Assembly (NCBI RefSeq): GCF_003597395.2
Contig: NC_133774.1
Span: forward strand, 36,285,138 to 36,349,137
Origin: Chelonoidis abingdonii
Lineage: Eukaryota; Chordata; Testudines; Testudinidae
Length of the DNA stretch: 64,000 bases
Direction of reading: 5' to 3'
A model generated the notes under the pieces. That model searched no databases and was not told the DNA's origin. It saw only the letters and a program-made list of their open reading frames with translations. Positions 23,824 through 36,039 of this stretch are shown here, one piece after another (within the stretch, counting starts at the first letter, position 1; the number at the start of each line of letters is the position of its first letter). The translations under genes and the position numbers were made by a program.

Positions 23824-26800
23824 AAGGCTGCTGTCAGCCCTGATAGGCAGAAAGCAACCTGGTTCTTCGCTCAGCTCATCTCTAGTGACAGCAGGGGATC
23901 CCTTCACCTCACCTCATCATTCCTTCTAGGCAACTTTGCTTCTTTCTGATGCTATTGTACTAATTTAGATTAAAAAAATTAGCCCAAAGAGTCAAAGGTG
24001 TTAACATGACCCAGTCACTTTCCAGCGTTAAATAGTGTTAAACAACGTTTGGGGTTTGGCATATAGAGACCCCAACCTGCTTAGTACCATGGCAAACACA
24101 CGGTTCATTTTTGTTAACCTTTTATTTATGACACAGGAAAAAAGGGAAATAAAGATTAAAGAATTTGAAATGTAAAGTATTACATTTTTTTTGTGTTAAC
24201 AGCATTTCTTGCTCCCTTTTACTTTAACTTTAGAGCATTTTTAGAAGGAAACTCCCCCGTTTGACTCTTTCTTAGATAGTATTAAAGATGGTCATAACTG
24301 TGCTTTTGAGGAAAAGAGTAGTTACTGGGATGGACTGGAGCTGTCACTGCTGATGCTGTTAAAGCTTGATCCTGTTTCCTGGAAGACAAAACAAGCCAAA
24401 CACACAAGGGGAAAGACAGGAACAGCAAAGATAGAAAATGCAGCTTCCATCTCTGCTGTTGACGCTCACTTGCAGCCTTGCACCTGGAAAACACAGGCCC
24501 AGAACATGGTCTGATCAGCCATTCCGAGACCTGTCAAACTTGTACCAGTATTCCGCTGTTTAGGGTTTTGCTTTTTAGCCGCCTTTCTGGTCAGAGGCTT
24601 GGAGCAGTGTGGCAACATATGCAGTCTTGGCCAGCTAAGCCAGACCTTCATTAGACCAAAGGAACACAGAAAGAAATAGGAAAGGGAAGAAATAAGTTGA
24701 GAAGGGAAAAGACACACCCTGCAGGAGACAAAATAGCACATTCCAAGTGATGTTCGGGATTGAGCTGATGGCAGTGTCATCTGTGTCCCTCTCGCTGGTC
24801 TGGCCTGGTCAGGATATCTCTCAGGATTAGGACAAAGAAGGTCTGGGATCCCAGGAGATTGTGGGGGTGGCAGCCATGATGGTAGAGCTGGCTCCTGTCC
24901 CTTCTTTCAATCAGCCAGGAGCCAGTGTTGTGGTAGCTGGCATTTTCCCCCAAAAGCCTCTCTTTTTTTTGAGGATCCCAAAAATGAGTGATGGGCAGAA
25001 TAGCCCATCCTCTCATTATTTTGTCCACAAATTAGGCCTAATTTCTGACACGCCAATTTTGGTTCATTGATTTCCAATCCCCTACCTGTCTTGTTTGAGA
25101 CATGATTTTAACACAGTCCTTGAGTTATAATAGTAGGTCTTCTTTGTTTAGACTATTTTAGTCTTTTTGTCTCCCTTTTGCATCTTGTCCCATTAACGTT
25201 TATCATTATAGGTTATTGTGGCATTTTATGAACTTGCACTCACTTTTCACAGTTGAGCTCCCAATTAAGGCAAATTTGTAGGTCCAGATATCACAAGACT
25301 ACTCACTTGGAGCTTGTCTCTGAATTGAATTAAAATAAAAATAGTTCAGTGTACTGAGACGAATAAGAATGGTTTTGTTGTGCTATGTATTTATCCATAA
25401 ACTTTTTATTGAAATGTTCAACATCAAGGTACTTTCCACATGTACCTTGCTTCAAAAATAACTAACAGTATGGCTTTGTTAGTAGCCTGCCACAGAGTGC
25501 AGAGACATTACAGCAACAGTTATCCCTAAGGACCCAATCCTGTAAATACTTACGCATGTATTTAACTTTAAGACTTTGAACAGTGCAGCTGAAGTCAAGT
25601 CTAACTAAGGCTGAGTTAAGTTAAGCAAGCACATGTTTGGCAGCTCAGGACCTAAGGCCTAAATCCCTGTCTACAAGTACTGTAACTGTTTTATCCATAA
25701 GCACTCACCAGTCTATGTAAAGTAATTCAGAATATTGTTCATTGCTGTCTGCACTGACCAGAAAACTATAGCAGCACCCTGCTAGCAAGGACATTCATTG
25801 GATAAGGCTCTTGTTAAAAAGGGTTACAGTGACAGACAGGGCAGAGTATAATGGAAGAACAGAACTAACTGAAAACTGGGAGAGGACAATGGGGGCTCCC
25901 GGAGTGATGACTTGGCCAATGACTCCACCCATTGAACTCCAGTGAAGTCAACAGGTCTCTGTATGGGTGCAGGGCTATGGCTGTACACAGGATGGCTGAA
26001 TCGACTGCAGTTGAAGTCTTGGATGACAAAGATTATTTCACAATTAATATTAATTTATATAACAAGGAGGAAATCTGAAATACCAGTTGGCAATGTAGCT
26101 AGTAATTCCACTGATAATATATCTTGAGGAATCTTTTCCTGTGTCATGTTAAATAGTGTATTTGGTAATGCTAAATAAGCATATTTATGTACTCTATTGA
26201 AATAAGGACAGAGCGAGCGAGAGATGCACAGACATATGCCAGACAAGGGGAAAAAAAAACTCTTGGATCATTATTGCTATAAAAAGCAGAAAATCATCTT
26301 GTCAAAGAACCTGTAGCCTCATAGTCAGATTTATAATTGTTTGCTCCAACTCCTTCTACTTCCCATGGGCCCCTTGTCCAGCATTGTCATTTTTTATTAT
26401 GAAACCAGCATCAATTTGTTTATAGCCAACTGCACTAATAATAAACTGGCAGTGAGATCAGAAATTACTGGAACAATCTGGTCATCTTGAAACTTAAAGA
26501 AACTCTAAATGCCATGTCTATAATAGTATTTGTTTCACAACAGAAAAAAAATCATGTGAGAGTCTAGTTGTTTAATGCAGGGTCAGCCTGAGGGTTTTCA
26601 GGATGGTATGTGAAAGCAAATCTTTTCTTGCTCCAAGACTCATTTTAAATCAGCAAACCAAAATTACCTGCTGCAGTAAGACACACTCCAACCACCAAAA
26701 GCTTAGAAGCTGTAAAGAGAGACTTGTGCACTGCTTTCTACCTTCATATTGGCTGGAATACTATAGCTAGATAATGGTCTCCAACACCCCATAAGGGTTG

Positions 26801-26925
26801 CACTCTAACACAAAACATTAACAGTGACCTCAGATGGTTTTATATCAGTTATAATCAACAGGTAGGCACATCTGACTGTTGCTCATTCCATGCAGTTGGG
26901 AAGGTATTCTGCCTTAACACTAAAG
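23824..26925. other. No gene seen; intergenic DNA
   Basis: No exon or complete repeat recognised. About 25535-25650 carries a scrap of the palindromic repeat family (ATTTAACTTTAAG and AAGTTAAGCAAGCACATG). Both strands near 24280-24780 hold short open frames without domain or splice support. Confidence 0.4.
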
Positions 26926-27283
26926 GAGGGCCGCCCAGAGGATTCAGGGGGCCTGGGGGTCTTCGGTGGCGGGGGCTCCCACTTTGGCGGTAATTCGGCG
27001 GTGGGGGGTCCTTCTGCTTCAGGACTCACCACCGAAGTGCCCCGAAGTGGGACCTGCTGCTGAAGTGCCGGGTCTTCGGCGGTAATTCGGAGGCAGGGAG
27101 TCTTTCTGTCCTGGACAGAAGGACTCCCTGCTGCCGAAGACCAAGAGTGGAAGAAGCTCCGAGGACCCTGGCCCTGTAAGAGTTTTTGGGGGCCCCCCAG
27201 TCCAGTGGCCCCAAAAAAGTCTCATGGCGGCCCCTACAGGACCCCAGGCAAATTGCCCCACTTGCCCCCCCCAGGCAGCCCTG
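26926..27283. mobile_element. Non-autonomous hAT transposon with GAATT/GGCGG filler
   Basis: The left end GAGGGCCGCCCAGAGG and the reverse-complemented right end CAGGGCTGCCTGGGGG form inverted termini. The flanks CACTAAAG and CACTGAGG match at 6 of 8 positions, a decayed 8-bp duplication. The interior repeats TTCGGCGGTAATTCGG twice and holds an internal palindrome around TCTGTCCTGGACAGAAGGAC. It lacks a transposase. Confidence 0.75.
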
Positions 27284-27984
27284 CACTGAGGTCACTGTTA
27301 AGGTTTTGCGTTTTGAGTGCCAGTTTGAAGAGGCTTGTACGTATTATATATGGGTATCCATTGGAGATGGACATGAAAGCCTTCTGGTGCATTGGACTGT
27401 GCTATCAACAATGTTGTAAGCAACATGGAGGTGAAAAGGAATGCATAAGTCTTTTCCCTTAATGCCTTATTTCCATGCATTTTAGGTGCATGACATTTGT
27501 CCGGATGCAACGTTGTCCTTAAATTTAGTTTAGCTTTGCTATGTTCCTAGTTTTTTAATACAGATTTGGTCTACCTCAGGGGGTAGCTCCCCAGAGTCAG
27601 GGATAAGGAGAGCTACAGGTGCCTGGGAAGCAGAGGGAGAAACTGCACTCCTGAAGCTGCTCATGACTAGGTCAACGCTCCTGAAGAACCAGAGATGTTG
27701 TGATGTGCCTCAGTAAATCCCTTCTGTCTATAACATTTTATCCCTATTTAAAAGTTACTGAAAGTTATGTACAACAAGAGCACCTCTATGTTTAGCAGTG
27801 ATCACTGTAATCACTCACTTCCTGAAATAGTCCATAGTCTTTCAGTTAAGTGGCATCATAAACAAACTAAGTTAAATCCATTGGTCATTAGCATTTGTTT
27901 CATCTATAAGGGGGTAGCGTCCATGACAAGAGTAAATCTCCCACAACAACTTTCCCATGTCTGTGGCCAAAAATGCCCCTTCAG
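27284..27984. other. No gene seen; intergenic DNA
   Basis: Nothing recognised between the hAT copy and the LTR-like segment. Confidence 0.4.
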
Positions 27985-28887
27985 CTCCCCACTGTTGTGA
28001 AGCTTACAATGTGGTGTTTATCAGCTTGACTACCACCCTGTAACTTTAGCACCCTCGTGGCCAAGATGGAGTCTGCTCTGCAGGCAGCTCTGGCCAAGAG
28101 AAGGCATGCGCAGGAATGCAGCAGGAGAAATCCCTTCCACCCCAGGGGCACCTGTTCCAAACTTCCCAGAGTGAACGCACACACCCACAGGAAAAGCACA
28201 ATGGATATAACCAGGGAAATATTTATTTACAGAGGGATGAGAGGAGAAATACAACAAGGGGAAATATAGGAGGGGTAGTAGAACAGGCGTGCATCCACGC
28301 CAAGGCCCCACAGGCCCAATGGCAGCAGAGTCTGGAAGGGCAGACACTGAGCAATGTGTGTGCACACAGAGTTCAGGAGTCCTGAGCAAAGTTCCAATCC
28401 AATGGTGAGTCTTGGTTGCTCCTGGTCATCTTCGGTGCTAGTGAACTCTCCCCAGCAAACCCTTCCAGTGCCCTCTTCTGCTGCTCTCTGCAAAGCCACA
28501 CAGAGCGACCACCTCCCCTCTTAACTAGCTACAACCTCCCTCCTTATTCCCAGTGCAGTCACAAGCCCCAGTAATTCATAGCCCCATACAGCTCTGGGCA
28601 GCAGTGATACTGGGTCCAGCTCCGGCCTGTCCTTCTGGGGCGATTCCTCCCTGGTACAGTGCTCCTCCTGGCTCCTGTCCTGGCCTGTCCCCGATTGGCC
28701 CTGTCCCGCTCAGGCCTCTGGCAGGTTCTCCCTGCTTCACTTCTCCAGGGCCTGCTGACTGCCTCTCTCTCTCCCTGGAGCTCCAGCGCTACTCCCTGGA
28801 GTTTCCCTCCTTTTTCTTACTCTTCCTCTCCCCCCTGGGAAAAAGATTTAAAGGGGCCATGGTCTCTAAACCCCAAAGGGGTTACAT
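27985..28887 (-). mobile_element. LTR-like segment (probable solo LTR)
   Basis: Read on the minus strand, the block begins TGTAACCCCTTTGGGG, has a GC-rich front half, and contains a GTAAATAAATATTTCCC stretch (an AATAAA signal) about two thirds along. It ends GTAAGCTTCACAACA. A TG start, CA end and internal polyadenylation signal fit an LTR of the Gypsy or ERV type. I could not find a matching target duplication, so the boundaries are approximate, and no internal coding region adjoins it. Confidence 0.5.
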
Positions 28888-30100
28888 CAATAACCACTGA
28901 AGTTTGTAATGCAAAGCTGATCTTGAAATCCTTACTCAGGCAAGTTCCCCCATTGAAGTCAAATAGACTACTCATGCAAGCAAGGGTTTCCAAGATCCAG
29001 CCCATAGTTTGTAAAGAGCTTGGCGCACTTTCAGAAAGAAAAAAGTGTTATATAAATGAAAGCAATTGGCCCAGAATGCCCTCTATTGCTGGGGACAACA
29101 CAGAGCAGCTTGTGGATGTGAGAGATCAGGGAAACTTGGTGTAAAGGTGTCCTTCCCACTTCCTCAATCCTATGCTGGTCTAGTCCCCTGGCTCTGACAC
29201 CAGAGTATCCTTCTATGCCGGGGTGAGCCTCTTGTATTCAGTTATACCAACTTTCAGTCCAGAATCTGCCTACAGGGGACAGACCAAAATCTGGGCTATT
29301 GTTATTAGTCTATGAAAACAGCTGAAAATTCATCAAAAATATAAAAAACTTTTTATTTAACGAGTCATAAATGCCAATCCCTTAAACTTGGTCTATATTT
29401 TGATTCCCTTGCTTTTATTTTATTATTTAGGCTTAGTTTGTTTTGTGATCAAACCAGCTGTGCAGCAGGGACAATGTTTCTATTTTGTGTGGCATTTAGT
29501 ATCTGGAATGTAATGTGAAGACATTTCTCCTCCCCACACATTGTAGCTGAATGATACTGCTATGCTGATTTGAAATGAACTGATTAATCTCAGTTTCCTC
29601 TTAACATTTTGACTAAATGTCAAACATGAACAACAACATTCAAATAAAGATGAAAAGAAACACATGGGCAGCAGTTTTTAAATATTCTTTGGGACTATTG
29701 GACACATTTAAATATGCGTTAGCCAAGCTGGTGAACACAGGATAGAAAGCTTGAAAAATGTTTCAGACAGTGCTGCTTTCATCCAGACTGTATAATCTAT
29801 TTATAGATTACAGAAAGAGATAGGGGCAAAGCTACCACAGGATGAGTTAACACAAAACCTCAGATCAGTTAGTGTTTCAAAACATCAACTGTAAAACAAT
29901 TGAGATACGATGAAATCTGGGTTCCATTTAATTCAAAACCTAAAAGTGGAGGACTGGCTAAATCATACTTGTTCTGGCTCAACTCCACCATGAAATGATT
30001 CTGGACCACCATTCCTCAACAGAATCAGAAACCGAGCTTCATTTATAAACCCAAAGGACAGTTATAAAATATTAAGTAAAGGGGAAAAGTCGATGTTGCA
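28888..30100. other. No gene seen; intergenic DNA
   Basis: A/T-rich sequence without supported features. A GAAGTCAAATAG scrap near 28956 is similar to the palindromic repeat core. Confidence 0.4.
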
Positions 30101-30320
30101 TCTGTCTCTAGTGGGTCACCCCCTTTTCCTATTTGGGGAAACAGCCTTTCCCTGCTATCAGATAATGTAGTTAGTCTTGTAGCTCAAGTGTTAGAACCCT
30201 GTGCTGCAGAACTGAAGGTTCAGGTTTCAACCACTTGAGCTACAAAACTAACCACATTACCTAAGAGCAGACAAAGACTTATTTCAAATAGGGGAAAGGG
30301 GTGAACCAATAGTGACAGAC
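30101..30320. repeat. 220-bp imperfect palindrome with tRNA-like motifs
   Basis: The left arm (30101 to about 30205) and right arm (about 30215-30320) are imperfect reverse complements over most of their length. ATGTAGTTAGTCTTGTAGCT pairs with AGCTACAAAACTAACCACAT, and further out GGGTCACCCCCTTTTCC pairs with GGGGAAAGGGGTGAACC. Near the centre, TAGCTCAAGTGTTAGAA and GGTTCAGGTTTCAACC resemble pol III A and B boxes. It could be a palindromic MITE or two head-to-head tRNA-derived SINE copies. Confidence 0.7.
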
Positions 30321-31354
30321 ACTGGAGGCAGAGTGGTGATAAGGACTGCTCAGTGCTCCCCAGGTTCCAGGGAGGGAGGATCTCCCATGTGGTCCCTTGA
30401 AGGTAGAGGGAAATGCTGCAGGGGTTATGTACTGAGTCTCATGGGTGGAACTAGATAGTTGGAATGGGAGCTCTGCAAGTCTGTCTCTCTCTTTCTGGGA
30501 AGTGAGGAACCTTATGGCCCCTGTGGTGGCCCCAGTGAGTCAAGTATATCTGGGCCATGTGGTGGATGTGGGGGTGGGAGCCTGATCCATCTTTTCTCCA
30601 CCCGTGCCATTCTGAAGCACTGGGCAGCCCCCAGGTATTCCTAGTACAGCATGGTAATGATGTTGCTGGGCCAAAGTGGAAGTCTGGGTTAATGTCTTTC
30701 ACAGCCAGAGACCTGGATTCCAATGTGACTTGTATCATGAGAGAGGCTGATTACAGTGGCTTTAAGCTTGTGCAATAGGTATTTCAGTTTGCATCACAAA
30801 ACTACCACATAATATGAAGTACTGAATTCCCAGACTGCAAAGAGCTGGGAATTCTGTAGTTCAGGAGAGAGAGAGCCTGGCAAAACTGTGGGAAAGCTTG
30901 CACTGTTACTCAATGCTTGGCTTATGCCAGACCTATCAGCCTCTTACCTTCCAGAGCACTCTTGTTTTGCCAAAAATATTTAAACAAAAAACAAAGCTAA
31001 GAAACATACAGGTTTGTGGGTTTTTTCCCAGTCAAATTTATTTTTTTTTCTATAAAAAAACAATAAATTACATTTCACAAAACAGTGTTGAGGTCAAGAT
31101 GTTCTTTTCGCTCTTCCGTTAAAAAATATGTGATTACATAGTATAGAGTATCAGATTTAGCTGGCCATGGTTACATACAGTAAATTCCAAAATGGGTCAA
31201 CACTAGTATTAAGTGTGTGCATGTATGGGGGAATTAGTTTCATCTTGGCACACAGACAAGTATAACAACCAATTTGTCTAACTTTGCACATGATACTCAT
31301 AATTTAAGCTGTGTTTAAACAGTGGCCAAAAAAAAGGGGGGGGGGTGTTGAGTG
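30321..31354. other. No gene seen; intergenic DNA
   Basis: No supported exon or repeat. A run of 10 G within GGGGGGGGGGTG lies near 31336-31346. Confidence 0.4.
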
Positions 31355-31450
31355 AGATTTTCAAAAGCACCTAGGTGAGTTAGGAGCACAAGCCCCATTG
31401 ACTTTCAAGGAAACTTGTGCTTCTAAGTCACTTCGGCACTTCTGAAAATC
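31355..31450. repeat. Short palindromic interspersed repeat
   Basis: GATTTTCAAAAGCACCTAGG at the left is answered by CGGCACTTCTGAAAATC at the right. GTTAGGAGCACAAG faces CTTGTGCTTCTAAGTC around the centre CCATTGACTTTCAAGG. The fold is nearly complete. It is a classical small palindromic MITE of amniote genomes. Confidence 0.75.
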
Positions 31451-32335
31451 CAACTTAGGCTTTGGTTTCTATTGTCTATATTTTAGGTGGAGGCACTACG
31501 AGAAGATATTTAAAATCACCACTTTCATTTAGTAATAAAATCAACTTATAATGCCTATTGATATCATTATGGCCCAAATAATTAGACTCCTCAGCAAAGG
31601 GATTTTAATAAAACATCTAAGTCTTTGCAATACTGACCTAAGCTGGGCTTTTTCTTTTTTTGGTTTTAAATGCACTATACAATCAGTTACCAATTACTAA
31701 CAACCCATCTTAAGTCACTGGGCTTTAATATTTAGGTAGAATAAGAAATGGACTAGAGATGAAGATAGATGCCTTGCCATGGACTCCTCTTTTTTTTTGT
31801 TGAATGGTAACATTTCAACGTTGCTTATGAGCCAAGTTACTAGAAGTCTCAGTCAAAAGATTACAGGCATTTTGCTAATTCTTGGGAAAACAGACACAGT
31901 GAAGAGGCCATATGTATGTCAGGGTCATCAGTTTTTATAAGGCCTACCCCAGCTCCCATCTTTCTTTGTACACAACAGCAAAATCAGCTTTAGCATATAC
32001 CTAACATCTCAGATAGTCTCCTTTTAAATGGGAGGTCTCTAGATTTAAAAATCTGGAGCTATGTTTGAAAGTATATACTTGAAGCAATCATTTGGTTTCC
32101 CCAAGAACGGCTAGAGCAAGAAAACAAGGTGGTATGTTCACCTTTCAATATATTTCATTATGCTATTTCCCTTTTTCTGATAATGTATCCCCAATATGCT
32201 AGAAATAATTGCTTTAACTTGCTTATAACTTGTACAGAATCAAACCAATTTATAGGTTTTTTAATAATTGCAAAAAGAACCATCTATACTGGAAGCGTTT
32301 AAAACACCAATATTCTTCAAAAAGGTAAATCACAC
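31451..32335. other. No gene seen; intergenic DNA
   Basis: A/T-rich sequence with nothing recognised. Confidence 0.4.
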
Positions 32336-32412
32336 TGGGTGAAATCTTGGCCATACTGAAGTCAATGCGAGTTTTGCTGTTGACTTCAGTGGAGCCAGGA
32401 TCTCACCCACTG
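32336..32412. repeat. Short palindromic interspersed repeat
   Basis: TGGGTGAAATCTTGGCC at the left faces AGCCAGGATCTCACCCA at the right, and ACTGAAGTCAATG faces GTTGACTTCAGTG. The hairpin spans about 77 bases. Confidence 0.7.
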
Positions 32413-32643
32413 GGTCAAATTCAGACCTGCTCCAACGCCATTAAAACACTGAAGTCCCCATATGCATCTGCTTTAAACATGGCCTACTAGCAACCTAAGC
32501 CTGAGAGGTAATGAGCATCTGCAACTGCAGTTAACTTCAACAATAGTTAGAAGGCTCTCAGTACCTAGCAGGAGGCATCTTGCCGCATCAGTCTCTGTCC
32601 TTTTAGATGAGAAGTCCTCAAATATCTAGGCTAAGGCTACACC

Positions 32644-32912
32644 CAGGGCCAGCTCCAGGGTTTTTGCTGCCCCAAGCAGGAGGGGAGGGGGAAAAAAACA
32701 AACAAACAAAAAAAAACAACAGCGATTGCAATCTGCAGCACTTCGGCAGCAGCTCTACTGCTGCTGCTTCATTCTTCGGCAGCAGGTCCCTCCCTCTGAA
32801 GGGGAGCGAGGGACTCGCCGCCCAATTGCCACCGAAGAGCCGGACGTGCAGCTCCTCTCCTTTGGCCGCACCAAGCACCTGCTTGCTGCGCTGGTGCCTG
32901 GAGCTGGCTCTG
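32644..32912. mobile_element. Non-autonomous hAT transposon with perfect target duplication
   Basis: It begins CAGGGCCAGCTCCAGG and ends CCTGGAGCTGGCTCTG, strong terminal inverted repeats of about 16 bp. GCTACACC occurs directly on both sides (32636-32643 and 32913-32920), an exact 8-bp duplication. The interior has an A-rich tract and a GCCGCCCAATTGCCACCGAA block related to the filler of the elements at 26926 and 38338. Confidence 0.92.
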
Positions 32913-35873
32913 GCTACACCACCGAGCTTACACCGATGCAGCTGCACCAATGCTGCTGCACCACTGTAACGCTGTAGTGCAGATGCTCTAAGATGATGGA
33001 TTGGGCCCAATATTGCAGTAAACATGCAAACAATCCTGTAGGCAAACACCCTTGCTGACTGCATAAAATACTGCAGAATCAAGATCATTGTGAGGCAATG
33101 AGAAAAGGGTGGGTAAAATATGCTGCAGAGAACTAAGAAATACCAAAGATAAGGGCACATAGGAGAATGACAAGCATGGGCAAGCATTTCTCTCTGGTAT
33201 AGGACATATGGTACATTTACACAGCAGTCCTGCTTGAAAGGCACAAAGAGTTGTGCAAGGTAAAAAGAAAAATAGTTGCTTTGAAGTAGTTCTTTCACTC
33301 CAGAGTGACTACTCCTCACCTACTCTCTTATATTTCTTGCGTATTAAGCAATACTATGAAAGGCCTGGGCCCTCTACAGCTTGAGGACCTCTGGCCATGA
33401 CATTAATATAACCTTGATCACCTCTAAAATCTCAGGTTATTTATTAGAGAAATATAATAAAATTATTCTAGACTATGCCTTCCATTCTACTTTCAGATAA
33501 AAGAACAAAAATTCTTACCCCCAATTAAATTCTCTTTTCCCAGTTCTCAGCTTCTCCCAGTCCCCCACATCGTAACTATTGAAACATTCAACTTTTCTCC
33601 CTTTAATTATTCTAGAATTCAGATTCTCAGAAGACCATTCCACTCAATTTACACCTGTCAATTTTTTATTACAGCCCCAGAATTTGGCTACTAGGTGCGC
33701 ATAGGCATATGACAGGAAAGCTCTGGGCAGAGAGGCTCTGCTTCCCCCAAAACCTGCAAAGTAAAAACATTCCCCAGCCACCCTTTAACAAAAGTGTTCT
33801 GGGTCAGATGTGTACATATGCATATGCCCATCTGACAAGAATCATCTGTGCAGTGAGATGTGGGGGGTTGGGGCATACTCTGCCCTCACAACAAGAGTGC
33901 ACAATAATACTATTTGCATAGCATTGTTTGTTTGTTTTGGGCTGTTTCCACAATGGGCCCAAACCTGACCCACAGATTTTACGGTATCCAAGTTCTCTTC
34001 CACCAACTCAGACTCCTATTTCCTCACCAATCTTCCACACTCTGCTACTTCTAACCAAAAGCACCTCTAAATTCATTTTTCATTTTTGCAAGAGGCAATG
34101 AAATCTGACATTTGTTTAACTCCATCACCAGGCTGATGGAGCGCTAGGATTGTCTGATACAGAAACATCACACCAACAATTCCCTCTCTGAATATGTGCA
34201 TTCACACTTCTGTGTGCAGCGGGTGTGAGATTGTGATTCCATTAGATGCTCTCTCAGAGAAGTTACTGTTACATCAATCAGAAACCAGCATTACACCTGC
34301 ATCATGTGGCATTTAACAGATACTGGCTATGGGGCAATTGCTTTTCAGAGACAGTCTTCTCCCACCAAAACGGAGGATTACTCATCCAGAACTTCCTCCC
34401 AGTGAAGACAATGGGAATTTTGCCACGGGCTTCAATGGGAGCAGAAATGGACCCTTTGTGGACTTGATAATCTCAGTCTTTGTGGTTTATATATGTGCAT
34501 TTCCAATTATGTGCATACTTTCATAAAGTCCTAAGGGCATCCCTACAAGGTAGTGCCTTGTTATTACTCACTGCACATTGATAGACTCAGATTTTCAGAG
34601 TTGCACATGTGCAACTGTGCCTTCAGTCACAGTAATTCTAAGTACATGTGACCAATTAGCCACCTAGCTGATCATCTGTGGGCACAGTTGTGCATGGTGA
34701 CAGCATATACAGATGATGCATTTGCAATTTTGAACTAGTGATTCTGAAACTGCGCCATATTGCATAAAATATACAGCACGTGTATTTTGTGTATTAGATT
34801 ATAGTGCATTTTAATACCAAATATTAAACAGCTACACTGAAACATGATTTTTAAATTTTCACACAATCTTAATTTGTTATTTTTGTTAGTTTGCCTGTAT
34901 TGTACATCTCTCTGACTATACTGTCACAACACATATAGAATAGATGTTTGAAAAGCACAGTTTTTCTACAGCAAGGAATTTTCACAGTCTGAAATCCTGC
35001 AGGGGCACAAGAACTACACAGGACATACAGGAATGCTCTGCACACTTGTGTCCAACGTACATATATGAAGTACACCTGCCCACGAAAATACACAACACAT
35101 ATCTATTCTAATGGTATCAGTTATAGGACTTGGAACGAGGAGGATCCTGGTCCAACTTCTAGTTGAACCATCAACTTGCTCTGTAACTTCGGACACCCCT
35201 CATTACTTGACCTATTCTCAAAGACCAGATAGTGTGCTTGCAGCATCCCGGTTGCAGGTAGAAGTGGTATTGATTTCTTATGCTGTTTCCATAGCTGAGG
35301 TTTCTTGCATATATATTTTAAAAGGTTACACAAAATTATATTAACAGTACGCTGTCATCTGATTGGCTATAAATTAGCTTTACAAATACAACCCTTTTGT
35401 CAGTAACAGTCCCAAACAGCATAGGAAAATTAGTGCAACTGTCACTGTAGAATATTGCGAGGGTTTGTTTGCTAATAAGGGCAGGAAGAAAAGAATTCGG
35501 TAGCATAAAGCTGAAAAGTAACTACTTCTAAAAGTGAAGAAGGGCGGCATGTTTTATCCATGTGGAAATATTTCTCTCTACCAAATAAAACATTTTGGCC
35601 AAAATCATCCCTGATGTACTTTCAAAGTCAGTGGAGTTGGGCCATTTACAAATTTGGCCCACTTTATCTATTGTGATGTAGCATTTCCAAAGATGTGATT
35701 CCTTACAAACCCCTGAAAACTGTTACTAAGACATAGTTATCCTTTGCTTTCAAAGAAGCAGATTTTCTCAGGAAGAAATTGACAGACAGGAGGTTCTCAG
35801 CTTTTAGGATAGAGTTGCTAAAGTCTGTTGTCAAACCTCAAAATACTACTTGTGAAAGCCAGCATGAGTGTTT
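32913..35873 (-). other. SLC38A9: 3' UTR and downstream flank of SLC38A9
   Basis: No coding segment was found here. The stop codon of SLC38A9 is at 35874, so the 3' UTR extends to lower coordinates. The first plausible minus-strand polyadenylation signal I see is ATTAAA at 34810-34815, about 1.06 kb beyond the stop; AATAAA occurs only further out, near 33664. A GAAGACAATGGGAATTTTGC block near 34403 is a palindromic-repeat scrap. Confidence 0.45.
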
Positions 35874-36039
35874 TCACAGCACGAACTGTGCGATCAGATT
35901 AGCCAGTCCTAGGATGATTATAAAGATGTGAACGATGAGCACTGACCATGTCAGCTGCCCTGACTGATGCAAGGAGATCATGTAGATGAGGGAGGGATAC
36001 ACAAATACAAAGGCCAGACCACACGTTGCTCCAGAATAT
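35874..36039 (-). CDS. SLC38A9: SLC38A9 terminal coding exon
   Basis: The exon opens after the acceptor TTTTTTTGCAG and completes a split arginine codon. It then reads [20 protein letters not shown] and ends [11 protein letters not shown] before TGA. SLC38A9 is a lysosomal 11-helix transporter of about 560 residues that senses luminal arginine, binds Ragulator and Rag GTPases to activate mTORC1, and exports essential amino acids. This exon gives the last two membrane helices: one around [17 protein letters not shown] and one around [14 protein letters not shown]. The polar loop between them (HQSGQLTW) is short. The arginine-sensing N-terminal tail is not in the window. Confidence 0.93.

Noticed and set aside
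28030..28499. Minus-strand frames of about 90-119 codons as a host gene
   Set aside because: They fall inside the LTR-like segment; no splice sites or conserved domain support them.
30163..30262. A functional tRNA gene
   Set aside because: A-box-like and B-box-like strings are present, but no acceptor stem or cloverleaf can be drawn, and both lie inside a palindromic repeat.
32618..33319. 233-codon minus-strand frame
   Set aside because: It runs through the hAT copy at 32644-32912 and unrelated flanking DNA, without splice sites or a recognisable domain.
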